DNA of 64,000 bases, from contig NZ_NKXR01000003.1 of the NCBI RefSeq assembly GCF_002232035.1, forward strand, positions 142,863-206,862, read 5' to 3'. Under the pieces are notes generated by a model. It saw only the letters and a program-made list of their open reading frames with translations, was not told the DNA's origin and made no database searches. A program made the translations under genes and the position numbers. Source of the DNA: Collinsella sp. TF06-26 (lineage in GTDB: Bacteria; Actinomycetota; Coriobacteriia; Coriobacteriales; Coriobacteriaceae). Positions within the stretch are counted from its first letter, which is position 1, and each line of letters starts with the position of its first letter. Shown here piece after piece: positions 31,991-40,776 of the stretch.

Positions 31991-32782
31991 TTACTCCTCG
32001 TCGTCCTCGTCGTCCGAGAACAGGTCCAGACGGCTCACGAACAGGCCCTCCTTGCCCTCGCGCGCGGTAATGACCACGCGAGCGATGGCGAGCGAAATCT
32101 CGTAGAGCGAGAGCAGGGCGCCATACATGAGACCCAGCGTAACGGGCGAGCCGTCGGGCGTAATCACAGCCGAACCCACGAGCAGGCCTACGTACACGTA
32201 GCGCCAGGCGCTGCGGAAGGCCGCATAGGACACGATGTGGAAAACGGACAGGTAGAAGATGATGAGCGGCAGCTCAAACGCCACACCAAAGCCGATCATA
32301 AAGAGCAGCTCCATGTTGACGTAGTTCTCCAGATCGGGCAACGCCGTAGCGACAGCCGAGGTCTCGCCGATGAGCCACTCAAAGCCCGCCGGGATGATGA
32401 TGAAGTAGCAGAAGATGGCACCCAGGAAGAACAGCACCGTCGAGGCGAGCACCGTGGGCACAACCCACTTGCGCTCGTTGGGGCGCAGTGCCGGCAGGAA
32501 AAATGCCAGAATCTGCCAGATGATCATGGGCGTGCACATGACCACGGCCATCTTGATGGCAAGCGAGAAGCGCAGGCCAAAGCCGCCGAGCGTGGTGGTG
32601 ATGTAAAACTTACCGTCCGGCACAAAGGAGCGGATGGGGTCCTCAAGAATATCGAGCACCACGGGCGTGGCAAAGTACAGCACGATGGCGGCGGCAAACA
32701 CCGAAACGACCACGATGGTCAGGCGGCGACGGAGCTCTCCCAGGTGATCGAAGAGCGGCATGCGCGCAGGTCCGATCGGCAT
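31991..32782 (-). CDS. tatC: Twin-arginine translocase subunit TatC
   Basis: A 263-residue protein with six membrane segments. It contains the conserved cytoplasmic start MPLFDHLGELRRRL (8-21), the first periplasmic loop with the FxxxE/P region, and KMAVVMCTPMIIWQILAFFLPALRPNERKW between segments two and three. The C-terminus is acidic (FSDDEDDEE). TatC recognises the twin-arginine signal of folded export substrates. Its start overlaps the TatA/B gene stop as TAATG, showing translational coupling. Confidence 0.97.
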   Translation of the reverse strand: MPIGPARMPLFDHLGELRRRLTIVVVSVFAAAIVLYFATPVVLDILEDPIRSFVPDGKFYITTTLGGFGLRFSLAIKMAVVMCTPMIIWQILAFFLPALRPNERKWVVPTVLASTVLFFLGAIFCYFIIIPAGFEWLIGETSAVATALPDLENYVNMELLFMIGFGVAFELPLIIFYLSVFHIVSYAAFRSAWRYVYVGLLVGSAVITPDGSPVTLGLMYGALLSLYEISLAIARVVITAREGKEGLFVSRLDLFSDDEDDEE

Positions 32783-33354
32783 TACTCATCGCCTCCCTTC
32801 GGGGCGTCGGCGGCAGCAGCCTCGGCATCGTCCTCGACCTCGAGCTCGCGAGCGAGCTGGTCGACGACGGCCTTGCGCTTGCGGGGACGACGGGCGTAGA
32901 GGTCAGCCGTCGTGGGCTCTGCCGGCTCGGGCTTGGGCTCTGCAGCAGGCTCGGGCTCGACGGCAGCAGCAGGCTCTGTACCCTCGGCCTCATCAACAGC
33001 GCCTTCGCCCTCAGCAGCACCCTCGCTTGCGGCCTTCTCGGCAGCAAGACGGGCGCGACGCTCGGCAAAGGTCTCCTTCTTGGCGGGCGCTGCCGTCTCG
33101 GCGGCATCCTCGTCCACATCGGAATCGTCGTCGGTCGCAGCAGTCTTCTTGGGCTTGACCGGGGCCGACGCGGCCTCGCTCACCGGATCGATAATCTCGG
33201 ACTGAACAACGGCCGTCATCTTTTCCTGCGTCTCGCGGAACTGACGGATGGCACGGCCGATCGTGCGGCCCATCTGCGGGAGCTTATCCGGGCCAAACAG
33301 CAAAAAGCCGAAGACCACGATGATCGCGAGCTCACCCTCTCCAATACCAAACAC
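32782..33354 (-). CDS. tatA: Twin-arginine translocase TatA/TatB-type subunit
   Basis: The single N-terminal membrane helix and hinge are clear: FGIGEGELAIIVVFGFLLFGPDKLPQMGRTIGRAIRQFRE (2-41), with the FGP motif. The rest (to 190 residues) is a long acidic Ala/Glu/Pro-rich tail, longer than most TatA proteins. The GTG at 33354 is chosen because GGAGG stands five bases before it and the family starts with (M)FGIG; an ATG upstream at 33357 region is out of frame. Assignment to TatA versus TatB is open, since no second gene of the family is present in the window. Confidence 0.9.
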   Translation of the reverse strand: MFGIGEGELAIIVVFGFLLFGPDKLPQMGRTIGRAIRQFRETQEKMTAVVQSEIIDPVSEAASAPVKPKKTAATDDDSDVDEDAAETAAPAKKETFAERRARLAAEKAASEGAAEGEGAVDEAEGTEPAAAVEPEPAAEPKPEPAEPTTADLYARRPRKRKAVVDQLARELEVEDDAEAAAADAPKGGDE

Positions 33355-33507
33355 ACATACCTCCAAGGCTCGATGTGAGTCGAGCCCGCACCGCGCCATT
33401 CGGCCGGAACTCGTCTATTCATTCGGTCAAGTATAGCGCCCGGACGCCAAAACGTCCGAGCGCATCACAAACATATGCCAAACGGCACGCCCTTTTGGGG
33501 GCAAAGA

Positions 33508-33822
33508 TTATGCAGCGGTGATCGAAATCTCCTGGTCGACGCCCAACAGCTGAACCACGCGCATCACCGGGGGCTGCACGTTGACGCAGCTAAAACGCTT
33601 ACCATGATCAGCTGCGTGGTGTGCGGCGCCCACAAGCACGCCAATGCCCGTCGAATCGATGTAGCTCACCTGGGCAAAATCGAGCTCAACGGCCTCAGTG
33701 GGCTGCTCGAGCGCCAGGTCGATGGCATTGCGCAGGCTATCGGCGTTAGAGATATCGATCTCACCGGTCACCTTAATGGTGTAGAGCTCTGGCGTGGGGT
33801 TGGTGGAAATACCCAAATCCAT
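33508..33822 (-). CDS. STAS-domain anti-sigma factor antagonist
   Basis: A 104-residue protein made of one STAS domain (SpoIIAA/RsbV type). The phosphorylatable Ser57 lies in the conserved YIDSTGIGVLVGA motif (54-66), and GEIDISNADSLRNAI (20-34) is the usual first part. Such proteins free a sigma factor from its anti-sigma kinase when unphosphorylated. Neither a kinase nor a sigma factor gene is adjacent, so the partner is elsewhere. The gene stands alone between tatA and the aminotransferase gene. Confidence 0.92.
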   Translation of the reverse strand: MDLGISTNPTPELYTIKVTGEIDISNADSLRNAIDLALEQPTEAVELDFAQVSYIDSTGIGVLVGAAHHAADHGKRFSCVNVQPPVMRVVQLLGVDQEISITAA

Positions 33823-33888
33823 GTATACGCTCCTTTACGTATCGAAAGTGCGGATAGTACTAGGCGCGGACTTGCGGGGCCCTACGCG

Positions 33889-35193
33889 TTAGGCGCGCTC
33901 GGCACGCGCAAGCTCGGCAGCGACGAGCTTGACAGCCAGCACCAGCACATCGAGCGCAGCCTCCAGGTCCTCGACCGTGGGATAGCTCGGCGCGATGCGG
34001 ATGTTGGTGTCGCGCGGATCCTTGCCATAAGGCCAGGTGGCACCAGCCGGCGTGAGCTTGACGCCCAGGTCGGCACAAAGCGCGGCGACCTTCTGGGCCG
34101 AGCCCTCGGGGCCATCGAAACTCACAAAGTAGCCGCCATGGGGATGAGTCCAAGTGGCGCAACCCGTGTTACCCAAGCCCTCGGTGAGTTTACGCTCAAC
34201 GGCCTCAAAGCGCGGGCGCAGGAACTCGGCATGCTTTTTCATGTGCTCCTTGACCGCCTCGATGGTGGGAAGGAAACGCACGTGACGCAGCTGGTTGAGC
34301 TTATCGGCGCTAATAAGACCGGCCTTCAGGCGCTTGGAGAACTCGGCGATGACCGCGGGGCTCGCACCGATAAAGCCGATGCCGGCGCCCGGGAAGGTGA
34401 TCTTGGACGTCGAGGCAAAGGCCACCACGCGATCCTCGGTGCCCGCCGCGCGAGCGAGGTCAAAGATATTTGCGAGCTCGTCGGTCTCGTCGTACAGGTC
34501 GTGCACGCAGTAAGCGTTGTCCCAGAAGATGCGGAAATCGGGCGCGGCCGTGGGCATCTCGACCAAGCGGCGCACAGTGTCCTCGCTAAAGGTGATGCCC
34601 GTGGGGTTGGAATACTTGGGCACGCACCAGATACCCTTGATGGAATCGTCGGCGGCAACCAGGCGCTCGATCTCGTCCATGTCGGGGCCGTTGTCGGTCA
34701 TCGCGACGGGGACGTTCTCGATGCCCAGATCGGCGGTGATGCCAAAGTGGCGATCGTAGCCGGGAACAGGGCACAGGAACTTGACCTTCTTGCCGTCGTG
34801 CGCTGCCTCGTAAGCCTCCCAAGGGTCGCTGCCGCACGAGCCGCAACGCCAGAACATACCGGCGATATCGTGCTCGATCAGCAGGCTCGATGAGCCCAGT
34901 ACGAGCGTCTGCTCGGCAGGACAACCCAGGAACTCCCCCGCCAGCTTGCGTGCCGAGGGAATGCCCTCAAAGCAGCCGTAGTTGGAGCAGTCGACGTTGC
35001 CGTCATGCAGATCGGCATCGGCATTGAGGATATCGAGCATGGGTCGAGAGATGTCCACCTGGGAGGGCGACGGCTTGCCGCGGGCCATGTCGAGCGCCAG
35101 GCCCTTGGCCTTGACCTCGGCGACCTCGGCTTTGAGCGCCTCGATGGCGGCATCGAGTTCGGTGGTTTCCATCTTCTGGTAGATCGTCTGCAT
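33889..35193 (-). CDS. Aspartate aminotransferase-like protein (MocR-type class I)
   Basis: A 434-residue pyridoxal-phosphate enzyme of the 'aminotransferase MocR' (type Ic aspartate aminotransferase) subgroup. Characteristic are ALDMARGKPSPSQVDIS (33-49), CSNYGCFEGIPSARKLAGEFLG, GSSSLLIEH, WCVPKYSNPTGITFS and the Schiff-base Lys in FASTSKITFPGAGIGF. The late IRIAPSYP holds the substrate-carboxylate Arg. The reaction is probably aspartate + 2-oxoglutarate to oxaloacetate + glutamate. It is encoded alone, with CGAAAGG upstream of the ATG. Confidence 0.9.
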   Translation of the reverse strand: MQTIYQKMETTELDAAIEALKAEVAEVKAKGLALDMARGKPSPSQVDISRPMLDILNADADLHDGNVDCSNYGCFEGIPSARKLAGEFLGCPAEQTLVLGSSSLLIEHDIAGMFWRCGSCGSDPWEAYEAAHDGKKVKFLCPVPGYDRHFGITADLGIENVPVAMTDNGPDMDEIERLVAADDSIKGIWCVPKYSNPTGITFSEDTVRRLVEMPTAAPDFRIFWDNAYCVHDLYDETDELANIFDLARAAGTEDRVVAFASTSKITFPGAGIGFIGASPAVIAEFSKRLKAGLISADKLNQLRHVRFLPTIEAVKEHMKKHAEFLRPRFEAVERKLTEGLGNTGCATWTHPHGGYFVSFDGPEGSAQKVAALCADLGVKLTPAGATWPYGKDPRDTNIRIAPSYPTVEDLEAALDVLVLAVKLVAAELARAERA

Positions 35194-35343
35194 GGGGTGC
35201 GACCTTTCGCGAAGCGGTACGTTGCAGTTCGTCTAAGTATAGACCGCCATCGTCGCAACGTTATGAAGCCGTGATAGATTAAGTTCATCGCAATCAATTA
35301 CGAATCGCCGCGCATGCCGGTGTGGTGCGCCCAAGGAGGCACT

Positions 35344-35598
35344 ATGGAATACGGATCGATCCAGGCCGAGGAATTCGGCGACCTGCAGCGCCTGGTCGAC
35401 GGACTGTTTTACGGCCGCCACGCCATCGACCGCCTGGATCTGATCGTACAGGCCGAAATCTTGGACCTAGCGCCCGACCTCATGGAGATCGTCAACTTGC
35501 TGCCGCCCGGCTATTACGACCGTCAGTCCCTTTGCGACCAGCTTAACTCGGCCCTAGCCGCCCACGGCTGGGGCGCCGTCTACGGCACCGTGGAATAA
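35344..35598 (+). CDS. Small conserved-looking protein, 84 aa
   Basis: I do not recognise the family. The ATG at 35344 has CAAGGAGG at ideal distance, and codon use matches neighbours, so it is probably a true gene. The product is acidic and helical, without membrane segments or Cys (MEYGSIQAEEFGDLQRLVDGLFYGRHAIDRLDL at the start, written here in pieces: MEYGSIQAEEFGD, LQRLVDGLFYG). It ends LAAHGWGAVYGTVE. Transcription runs toward nhaA and meets the repeat element at 35658. Confidence 0.7.
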   Translation: MEYGSIQAEEFGDLQRLVDGLFYGRHAIDRLDLIVQAEILDLAPDLMEIVNLLPPGYYDRQSLCDQLNSALAAHGWGAVYGTVE

Positions 35599-35657
35599 AC
35601 CTCGAGGCCGACGATTTGGCCCGTTTCCCAACCCTGGCGAGGCTTGTTTTAGGGCTT

Positions 35658-35886
35658 GTGGCCAAAAAAGGGCAAATATGAGTACTGCTACCTTTTTAGT
35701 AGCAGCGATTAGGCCCCAAATCGGCGTTTTTGTACCTGGATTTTCTTTTCGAGCAGTGGCTATCGCCAAATTGGAGTCAAGCGATTACTTGTTAACATAC
35801 AGATAACATGATTGTGTTCATTATTTTCCACACCTAAAATGAAACGCCGTTTGTGACAGTACTCACAAACGGCGTTTTTTGACCAC
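35658..35886. repeat. Inverted-end intergenic element, copy 2
   Basis: The left end (35658-35707) shares GTGGCCAAAAAA, GCAAATATGAGTACTG and a stem-loop CTGCTAC/GTAGCAG with copies 1 and 3. The right end (35842-35886) keeps ACAGTACTCA and TTTTTTGACCAC but has become a 15-base perfect hairpin (35842-35877) followed by T, a likely terminator. It fills the gap between two converging genes. Confidence 0.8.
35842..35880. terminator. Terminator within repeat copy 2
   Basis: AAACGCCGTTTGTGA (35842-35856) pairs with TCACAAACGGCGTTT (35863-35877) around CAGTAC, followed by TTT. It should stop both the small gene ending at 35598 and, in reverse, nhaA. Confidence 0.8.
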
Positions 35887-35970
35887 TGGCGTGTCTGGCA
35901 GGCGGCAAGTACCGCCCGAATCCGCATTTTGAACGCGCCCGAATCGGTTCTGGAGCCGGTTTTCGCGCTC

Positions 35971-37329
35971 TTACTCGTCCTTGTGCGCGGGGTGTTTGCA
36001 GACCACGCTCATGTAGATCATGCCGAGCACGGCAGCGGTGACCGAACCGGCAAGAATAGCGGCCTTGGCAGCCAGGACCTCGAACTGGGCCGTCGGGAAG
36101 GCGAGGCCGCTGATGAGGATCGACATGGTAAAGCCGATGCCGCCCAGAATGCCCACGCCGGCGATCATGTGCCAGTTAACATTGTGCGGCAACTGGCAAA
36201 CCTTGAGCTTAACCAGGGCGAACGTCATGCCAAAGATGCCGATCGGCTTGCCCAGCAGCATGCCAAAGTACACGCCGAGCGTCACCGAGTCGGTGAGCAG
36301 CGTGCTCATGTCCACGCCCACCAGGCGAACCTGTGCGTTGACAAACGCGAAGATCGGCAGGATCACAAAGTTGACCGGCGTGGAGATTAGGCGCTCCATA
36401 CGGATGAGCGGCGGGGTGACGCGGTGCATGACGCGCTCGACCTTGGTGGTCGAGACGGTAAAGTCGTGCTGGCCCAGGATGTGTGCCTCGTCGTCGTAGC
36501 GGTCGTCGAGCAACGGCAGGCACTCGCCCAACCAATCGGTGAGACTATCGAGTTTGACGCCGCACTTGGCCGGGATGGTAAAGGCCAAGATGACGCCAGC
36601 GAGCGTAGCGTGCACGCCGCTCTTGAACATGCAGAACCACAGCAGCAGGCCCAACACCGAATACGGGGCAAGGCGGTAGTGCTGCGTCTTGTTGAGCCAC
36701 ACGAGCGCGCACGTCACGACCGCGGCGGCACCCAGCCAAAACGGGTTGGGGCTCTGACCGTAGAAGATGGCGATGGCGGCGATGGAGATGAGGTCGTCGG
36801 CGATGGCGAGCGTCGAGAAGAACACGCGCACGCCGTTGGGCACGCGGTTGCCCAAAAGCGACAGCACGCCCAGCGCAAAGGCAATATCGGTTGCCATGGG
36901 GATAGCCCAACCGTTGCGGGCGCCGGCATGGTTAAAGATCAGGTAGATGCAGGCGGGAACAACGACGCCGCCCACGGCCGCCAGCATGGGAAGCATGGCC
37001 TGACGCGGATTCTTGAGCTCGCCGACCGTCATCTCGTACTTGAGCTCGATGCCCACCAGCAAAAAGAAGATCGCCATGAGGAAGTCGTTGACGAAAAGCT
37101 CAACGGTGAGACCGGCCGTAAGGTTGCCCAGACCCACATACAGCGGGGTCTCCAAAAAGTGATGAATGGCCTCGTAGGCATCGGTGTTGGCACAGATGAC
37201 GGCGGCGATGGCGGCGATCACCATGACGGCGGCGGAAATCGTGCCGTTCTCGGCAATGCGCTCCCAAATGTCGTGACGCTCAAAACGCTTGCGCTCACGG
37301 GTGTTGAACAGCTGCTCGGTTGCTGCCAT
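35971..37329 (-). CDS. nhaA: Na+/H+ antiporter NhaA
   Basis: A 452-residue antiporter with about 12 membrane segments that expels Na+ in exchange for protons. Key motifs: PMATDIAFALGVLSLLGNRVP and LAIADDLISIAAIAIFYG with the Asp pair that binds Na+ (Asp163/164 in E. coli), plus the late MIAGVGILGGIGFTMSI. It is longer than the E. coli protein (388) through a cytoplasmic N-terminal stretch and a loop between segments eight and nine (DDRYDDEAHILGQHD). The ATG at 37329 has AAAGGAG six bases upstream. It is a single-gene unit. Confidence 0.95.
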   Translation of the reverse strand: MAATEQLFNTRERKRFERHDIWERIAENGTISAAVMVIAAIAAVICANTDAYEAIHHFLETPLYVGLGNLTAGLTVELFVNDFLMAIFFLLVGIELKYEMTVGELKNPRQAMLPMLAAVGGVVVPACIYLIFNHAGARNGWAIPMATDIAFALGVLSLLGNRVPNGVRVFFSTLAIADDLISIAAIAIFYGQSPNPFWLGAAAVVTCALVWLNKTQHYRLAPYSVLGLLLWFCMFKSGVHATLAGVILAFTIPAKCGVKLDSLTDWLGECLPLLDDRYDDEAHILGQHDFTVSTTKVERVMHRVTPPLIRMERLISTPVNFVILPIFAFVNAQVRLVGVDMSTLLTDSVTLGVYFGMLLGKPIGIFGMTFALVKLKVCQLPHNVNWHMIAGVGILGGIGFTMSILISGLAFPTAQFEVLAAKAAILAGSVTAAVLGMIYMSVVCKHPAHKDE

Positions 37330-37597
37330 GGGCGGCTCCTTTCGCGGGAAGGTTCCCGTCTTAAAAAAGCACGGCCCGCCCAAATGGCGGCGCCGCGCTC
37401 CAACGTATTACGCTTGCATCTAGCCTACCCTGCGCGACAAACGCGCAAGCGCGGCCGAAAAGCGGAACCACAGGTTGAACATTATTTGCTCAACGGTGCG
37501 AGCGCCCCTGTCCAATAGGGGACGCGGTCCCGCGCACAAAAAACGACCGGAGCGCGGGGCGTCCGCGGTCCGGTCGTCGGTGTTAGGTCAACAAAAC
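37330..37597. other. Intergenic region between nhaA and ppaC
   Basis: No gene is supported. A weak palindrome with CCCCTGTCC...AGGGGAC (about 37503-37523) and the ppaC terminator (37543-37577) lie here; the rest shows nothing specific. Confidence 0.4.
37538..37578 (-). terminator. Terminator after ppaC
   Basis: ACGACCGGA (37543-37551) pairs with TCCGGTCGT (37569-37577); the minus strand continues with six T residues. It follows the ppaC stop by about 20 bases. Confidence 0.85.
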
Positions 37598-38521
37598 CTA
37601 GCAGGCGGCCATAATGGGGGCAGCGACCTGCTTCTTGCGGGAAAGGACGCCCGGCATCCAGACGCCGTCGTGCTCGTCAGCGATGCCCAGGCCCTTCTGA
37701 GCGGCCTCGGTCTCACCCTCGAGCAGGACCTGCGAGCCCTCCTCCATGATGTCGGTGATGCACAGGACGATGCCGTCGGCACCCTTCTCGGCGGCATAGG
37801 CGCGCATGGCCTCGCGGATCTCGTCGATCATGCCGAGAGCGCGGCTCTTGTCGACAGTCTCGTACTGGCCGATGAGCAGCTTCTTGCCGGCGGGCTCGAA
37901 CATCTTGATGTCGTTGCCGACCATCTGGGCTGCGGTAAAGGAGCCGGACGGACGGGTGAGGAAGACCTCCATGCCAAACTTGACCGGGTCGACGCCCACC
38001 TGCTCGCCGAGCTTAGCAGCGACGGCGCGGTCGACATCGGTGGTGGTGGGGCTCTTGAGCATGAGCGTGTCGGTCATCATGGCCGAGAGCAGCAGCTTGG
38101 CCTGAACGTCGGAAAGCTCAACGCCGAGCACGCCGGCGAGCTTGGTGACGATGGTGCAGCTGGAGCCCCAGGGCAGGCAGATGTAGTGCAGCGGACCGGC
38201 AGTCTCGAAGTCGCCGATGCGGTGATGGTCGACAACGCCAAAGACCGTGGCGTCCTTAAGGCCGGCGACGGACTGGGCGGACTCGTTGTGGTCGGTGAGG
38301 ACGACGAGCTGACCGGCCTCGACGGACTCGATCACGCGGGGCTCGGCAATGCCGGCGTCGGCGAGCAGCTTGGCGGACTCGGCCGGAAGCTGGCCCAGCG
38401 CGCAGGCCTCGTAGGTGTTGCCGGCAAACTCAACCCAGTTGAGCAGCTGGGACAGGACGACGGCGCTCATGATGGCGTCGTTATCGGGGTTCTGGTGACC
38501 AAAGACAAGAACGTTTGCCAT
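37598..38521 (-). CDS. ppaC: Manganese-dependent inorganic pyrophosphatase
   Basis: Family II (DHH-type) pyrophosphatase, 307 residues, hydrolysing PPi in the cytoplasm. The metal motifs are GHQNPDNDAIMSA (8-20; the family's HxNPDTD with Asn in place of Thr), LTDHNESAQ (Asp/His) and VVDHHRIGDF (DHH). The C-terminal DHHA2 domain shows the RPSGSFTAAQ-like phosphate-binding Arg region (LTRPSGSFTA) and SRKKQVAAPI with the Ser-Arg-Lys-Lys signature. GGAGGAAATCC precedes the ATG. The gene is transcribed alone. Confidence 0.95.
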   Translation of the reverse strand: MANVLVFGHQNPDNDAIMSAVVLSQLLNWVEFAGNTYEACALGQLPAESAKLLADAGIAEPRVIESVEAGQLVVLTDHNESAQSVAGLKDATVFGVVDHHRIGDFETAGPLHYICLPWGSSCTIVTKLAGVLGVELSDVQAKLLLSAMMTDTLMLKSPTTTDVDRAVAAKLGEQVGVDPVKFGMEVFLTRPSGSFTAAQMVGNDIKMFEPAGKKLLIGQYETVDKSRALGMIDEIREAMRAYAAEKGADGIVLCITDIMEEGSQVLLEGETEAAQKGLGIADEHDGVWMPGVLSRKKQVAAPIMAAC

Positions 38522-38636
38522 GGATTTCCTCCACTTGATATGTGTACTTGGACGTAGCTATGGTAGCACGCTGGCGCCGAGCCTTCTGGGACGGAAGGGC
38601 CGCGGCGCAATTTGGGGCAGGTGCCGGGGCCAAGGC

Positions 38637-38664
38637 TGTCCCTTTTGCACCATATTGGTGCAAA
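38637..38664. repeat. GTCCC-linked hairpin
   Basis: TGTCCC (38637-38642) is followed by TTTGCACC/GGTGCAAA pairing around ATATT (38644-38664). It carries the word typical of the AGGGAC palindrome family, in the gap between ppaC and the ROK gene. Confidence 0.45.
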
Positions 38665-38687
38665 GTAACCTGACCCCCTTGCACCAG

Positions 38688-39641
38688 CTATTTGCCGGCG
38701 GCGCGCAGGGCTACGTAGGCGGCACCGATGATGCCGGCGTCGTTGCCGAGCGAGGCGACCTTAATGGGCGTCTCGCGCGAGGCAGAAAGCGCGTACTGCT
38801 TAAAGTGCTCGCGGACCTTGTCGAGGTAGACATCGGCCGAGGCGGATGCGCCGCCGCCGATCAGGAACATCTCGGGATCGACCACGTTGGCAATAAGCGC
38901 CAGTGCGCGGCCGAGATAGTCGGCCATGGTATCGGCCGCGGCCAGCGCGAGCTTGTCGCCCTCGCGGCAGGCCTGGAACACGTCCTTGGAATCAGAAGGC
39001 CCGGTGAGCTCGATGGGCTCGACGCCCGTCTTCTTGCACTCGGCAAGGTAGTTGCTCACCACGCCGGTGGCGCTGGAATACTGCTCCAGATGGCCATGGC
39101 CGCCGCAGCCGCAGGTGCGCTCCTCTTCGGGGTTCAGGCACATGTGGCCAATCTCGCCGCCAGCGCCCACAACGCCCGATACCACGTCGCCGTTGACGAT
39201 AACGCCGCCGCCCACGCCGGTACCGATGGTGACCATTACCACGTTCTGTACGCCCTTGGCAGAGCCGAGCCAGGCCTCGCCCATGGCAGCGGCGTTGGCA
39301 TCGTTCTCGTACTTAACGACCGCGTCGGGGCAGTGCTCCTGAATGGCAACTCTTAGCTCAGGCAGGTTAATGGCAATGTTGGCCTTGACCTTGGCATCGC
39401 CCGATGCCGGGATGGGGCACGGAACGGCCAGGCCAATACCCGCCACAAAGGCGCGCGGAATCTGGGCCTTGGCGACCACCTGGTCGATAGCCTCGGTCAC
39501 CGCGGCAAAGCCCGCAGCGTCAACGATGGGCGGCGTGGGCACGCTGGCCTTGGCCAACAGGTTACCGTCCTCGTCGAACAGGCCCTCCTTAACCGAAGTG
39601 CCGCCGACGTCAATGCCGATGTAATACTGCTTAGGTTCCAT
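38688..39641 (-). CDS. glk: ROK-family glucokinase
   Basis: A 317-residue ROK sugar kinase, most likely glucokinase. It has the ATP motif IGIDVGGTSVKEGLFD (8-23), ENDANAAAMGEAWLG (substrate Asn-Asp) and TIGTGVGGGVIVNG. The zinc motif is GHMCLNPEEERTCGCGGHGHLEQYSS; the usual CxCGxxGCxE pattern is altered, the last Cys being His. The Glu and His needed for sugar binding are kept. The ATG at 39641 has GAAAGGCGGG upstream. It stands between ppaC and a divergent GntR gene. N-acetylmannosamine or another hexose as substrate cannot be excluded. Confidence 0.88.
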   Translation of the reverse strand: MEPKQYYIGIDVGGTSVKEGLFDEDGNLLAKASVPTPPIVDAAGFAAVTEAIDQVVAKAQIPRAFVAGIGLAVPCPIPASGDAKVKANIAINLPELRVAIQEHCPDAVVKYENDANAAAMGEAWLGSAKGVQNVVMVTIGTGVGGGVIVNGDVVSGVVGAGGEIGHMCLNPEEERTCGCGGHGHLEQYSSATGVVSNYLAECKKTGVEPIELTGPSDSKDVFQACREGDKLALAAADTMADYLGRALALIANVVDPEMFLIGGGASASADVYLDKVREHFKQYALSASRETPIKVASLGNDAGIIGAAYVALRAAGK

Positions 39642-39696
39642 GGGAGCCCGCCTTTCTCGTTTAAACATTGCCTGTATAGTACCGCTCCCCAGGCAA

Positions 39697-39735
39697 AAAC
39701 CTGCCAAAAAGGGACAGGTTTGTTTTGGCAGGTTT
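39697..39735. repeat. AGGGAC palindrome, 13-base arms
   Basis: AAACCTGCCAAAA (39697-39709) pairs perfectly with TTTTGGCAGGTTT (39723-39735) around AGGGACAGGTTTG. It lies before the ROK gene and belongs to the scattered palindrome family. Confidence 0.75.
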
Positions 39736-39981
39736 CATCTGGGAAAACGCAAGGCATGAGATTCGGTTCGCTGGGCGGCAAAACGGCCCAACCCCATCTT
39801 CGAGCCGATCAATTTGCTCAATACCACATTATTCGAATGCATATTCATTTAGAGCGCTCTAGTTGATATAGAAAAGCGTTTTTTGATTATATCTTTCTCG
39901 AACTTTTCAAAAACGCAATAGGGATGCTTAGGCGTGGACTATACTTTCGTTTGTACTCAATCAAGCCGGAAAGGAGGTTCC
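39736..39981. promoter_or_regulatory. Control region between ROK and GntR genes
   Basis: An AT-rich stretch with a perfect 12-base palindrome TAGAGCGCTCTA (39850-39861), a possible operator, and TATACT (39940-39945) as candidate -10 of the GntR gene. A TTGATA...TATATC pair near 39865-39895 is another option with long spacing. No gene is supported here. Confidence 0.4.
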
Positions 39982-40701
39982 ATGATTCCCAAATACGAGG
40001 CAATAGCTGCAGATATCCGTCGAAGCATCGAGGACGGCGCTCTAAAGCCGGGCGACAAGCTGCCCACCGTCGTTGAGTTCTGCGAGCTCTATAGCGTTTC
40101 CAAAATCACCGTCAAACGAGCTGTTGAGCAGATTACCGATGAAGGTCTTGTTACCAGCCGGCGCGGATCGGGCACCTACGTTAAGGACACGGCGGGGCTT
40201 CCCGGCCAGTCGTTTTTCCAGGGCAAGAACGATCGCTCCCAGGGCTTTTCGTATGAGCACCGCGGGGAGAAGGTGACCTCGGTGGTCTACGATTTCTCGA
40301 TTGTCAATCCGCCAGCAGACGTCGCTGCCCAGCTGGGAATTGCCGAGGACGACTTTGCCTATCACATCGTGCGCGTGCGCCAGGTCGACGAGAAGCCCAT
40401 CGTTATCGAGTACACCTACATGCCCCTCGAGCTGATTCCGGGCCTTAAAAAGAAAGACCTGTATGGATCGGTCTACAGCTTCATCCGCAAGCAATGCGGG
40501 CTGAAGATTTCGAGCTTCCACCGCACCATTCGCGCCGTAGCGGCAACCGAGGAAGAGGCTGAGCGCCTGGACACCAAACCCGGCTCTCCCCTGCTCGAGC
40601 TCAACCAGATTGGCTTTTTGGATAGCGGCACCGCCTTTGAGCATTCGATCTCGCGCAACGTTGGTGACCGCTTTGAGCTGCACAACGTAACGTTGGCATA
40701 G
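39982..40701 (+). CDS. GntR/UTRA-family regulator
   Basis: A 239-residue regulator of the HutC subgroup. The HTH spans about 1-70 (IPKYEAIAADIRRSIEDGAL, LPTVVEFCELYSVSKITVKRAVEQI, RRGSGTYV), followed by a UTRA domain (VRVRQVDEKPIVIEYTYMPLELIPG, SVYSFIRKQCGLKISSFHRTIRA). Its ATG has AAAGGAGG upstream. manA follows on the same strand after 75 bases, so mannose or mannose-6-phosphate metabolism is a plausible target. The palindrome at 39850-39861 may be its operator. The effector is not known. Confidence 0.9.
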   Translation: MIPKYEAIAADIRRSIEDGALKPGDKLPTVVEFCELYSVSKITVKRAVEQITDEGLVTSRRGSGTYVKDTAGLPGQSFFQGKNDRSQGFSYEHRGEKVTSVVYDFSIVNPPADVAAQLGIAEDDFAYHIVRVRQVDEKPIVIEYTYMPLELIPGLKKKDLYGSVYSFIRKQCGLKISSFHRTIRAVAATEEEAERLDTKPGSPLLELNQIGFLDSGTAFEHSISRNVGDRFELHNVTLA

Positions 40702-40776
40702 GTTTTTGTAGTCATGCGGGCGCTCGTTACGGCTCGTTTAGAGTGGGCGGCCGCGCAACACCATGGGGGTATGAAC

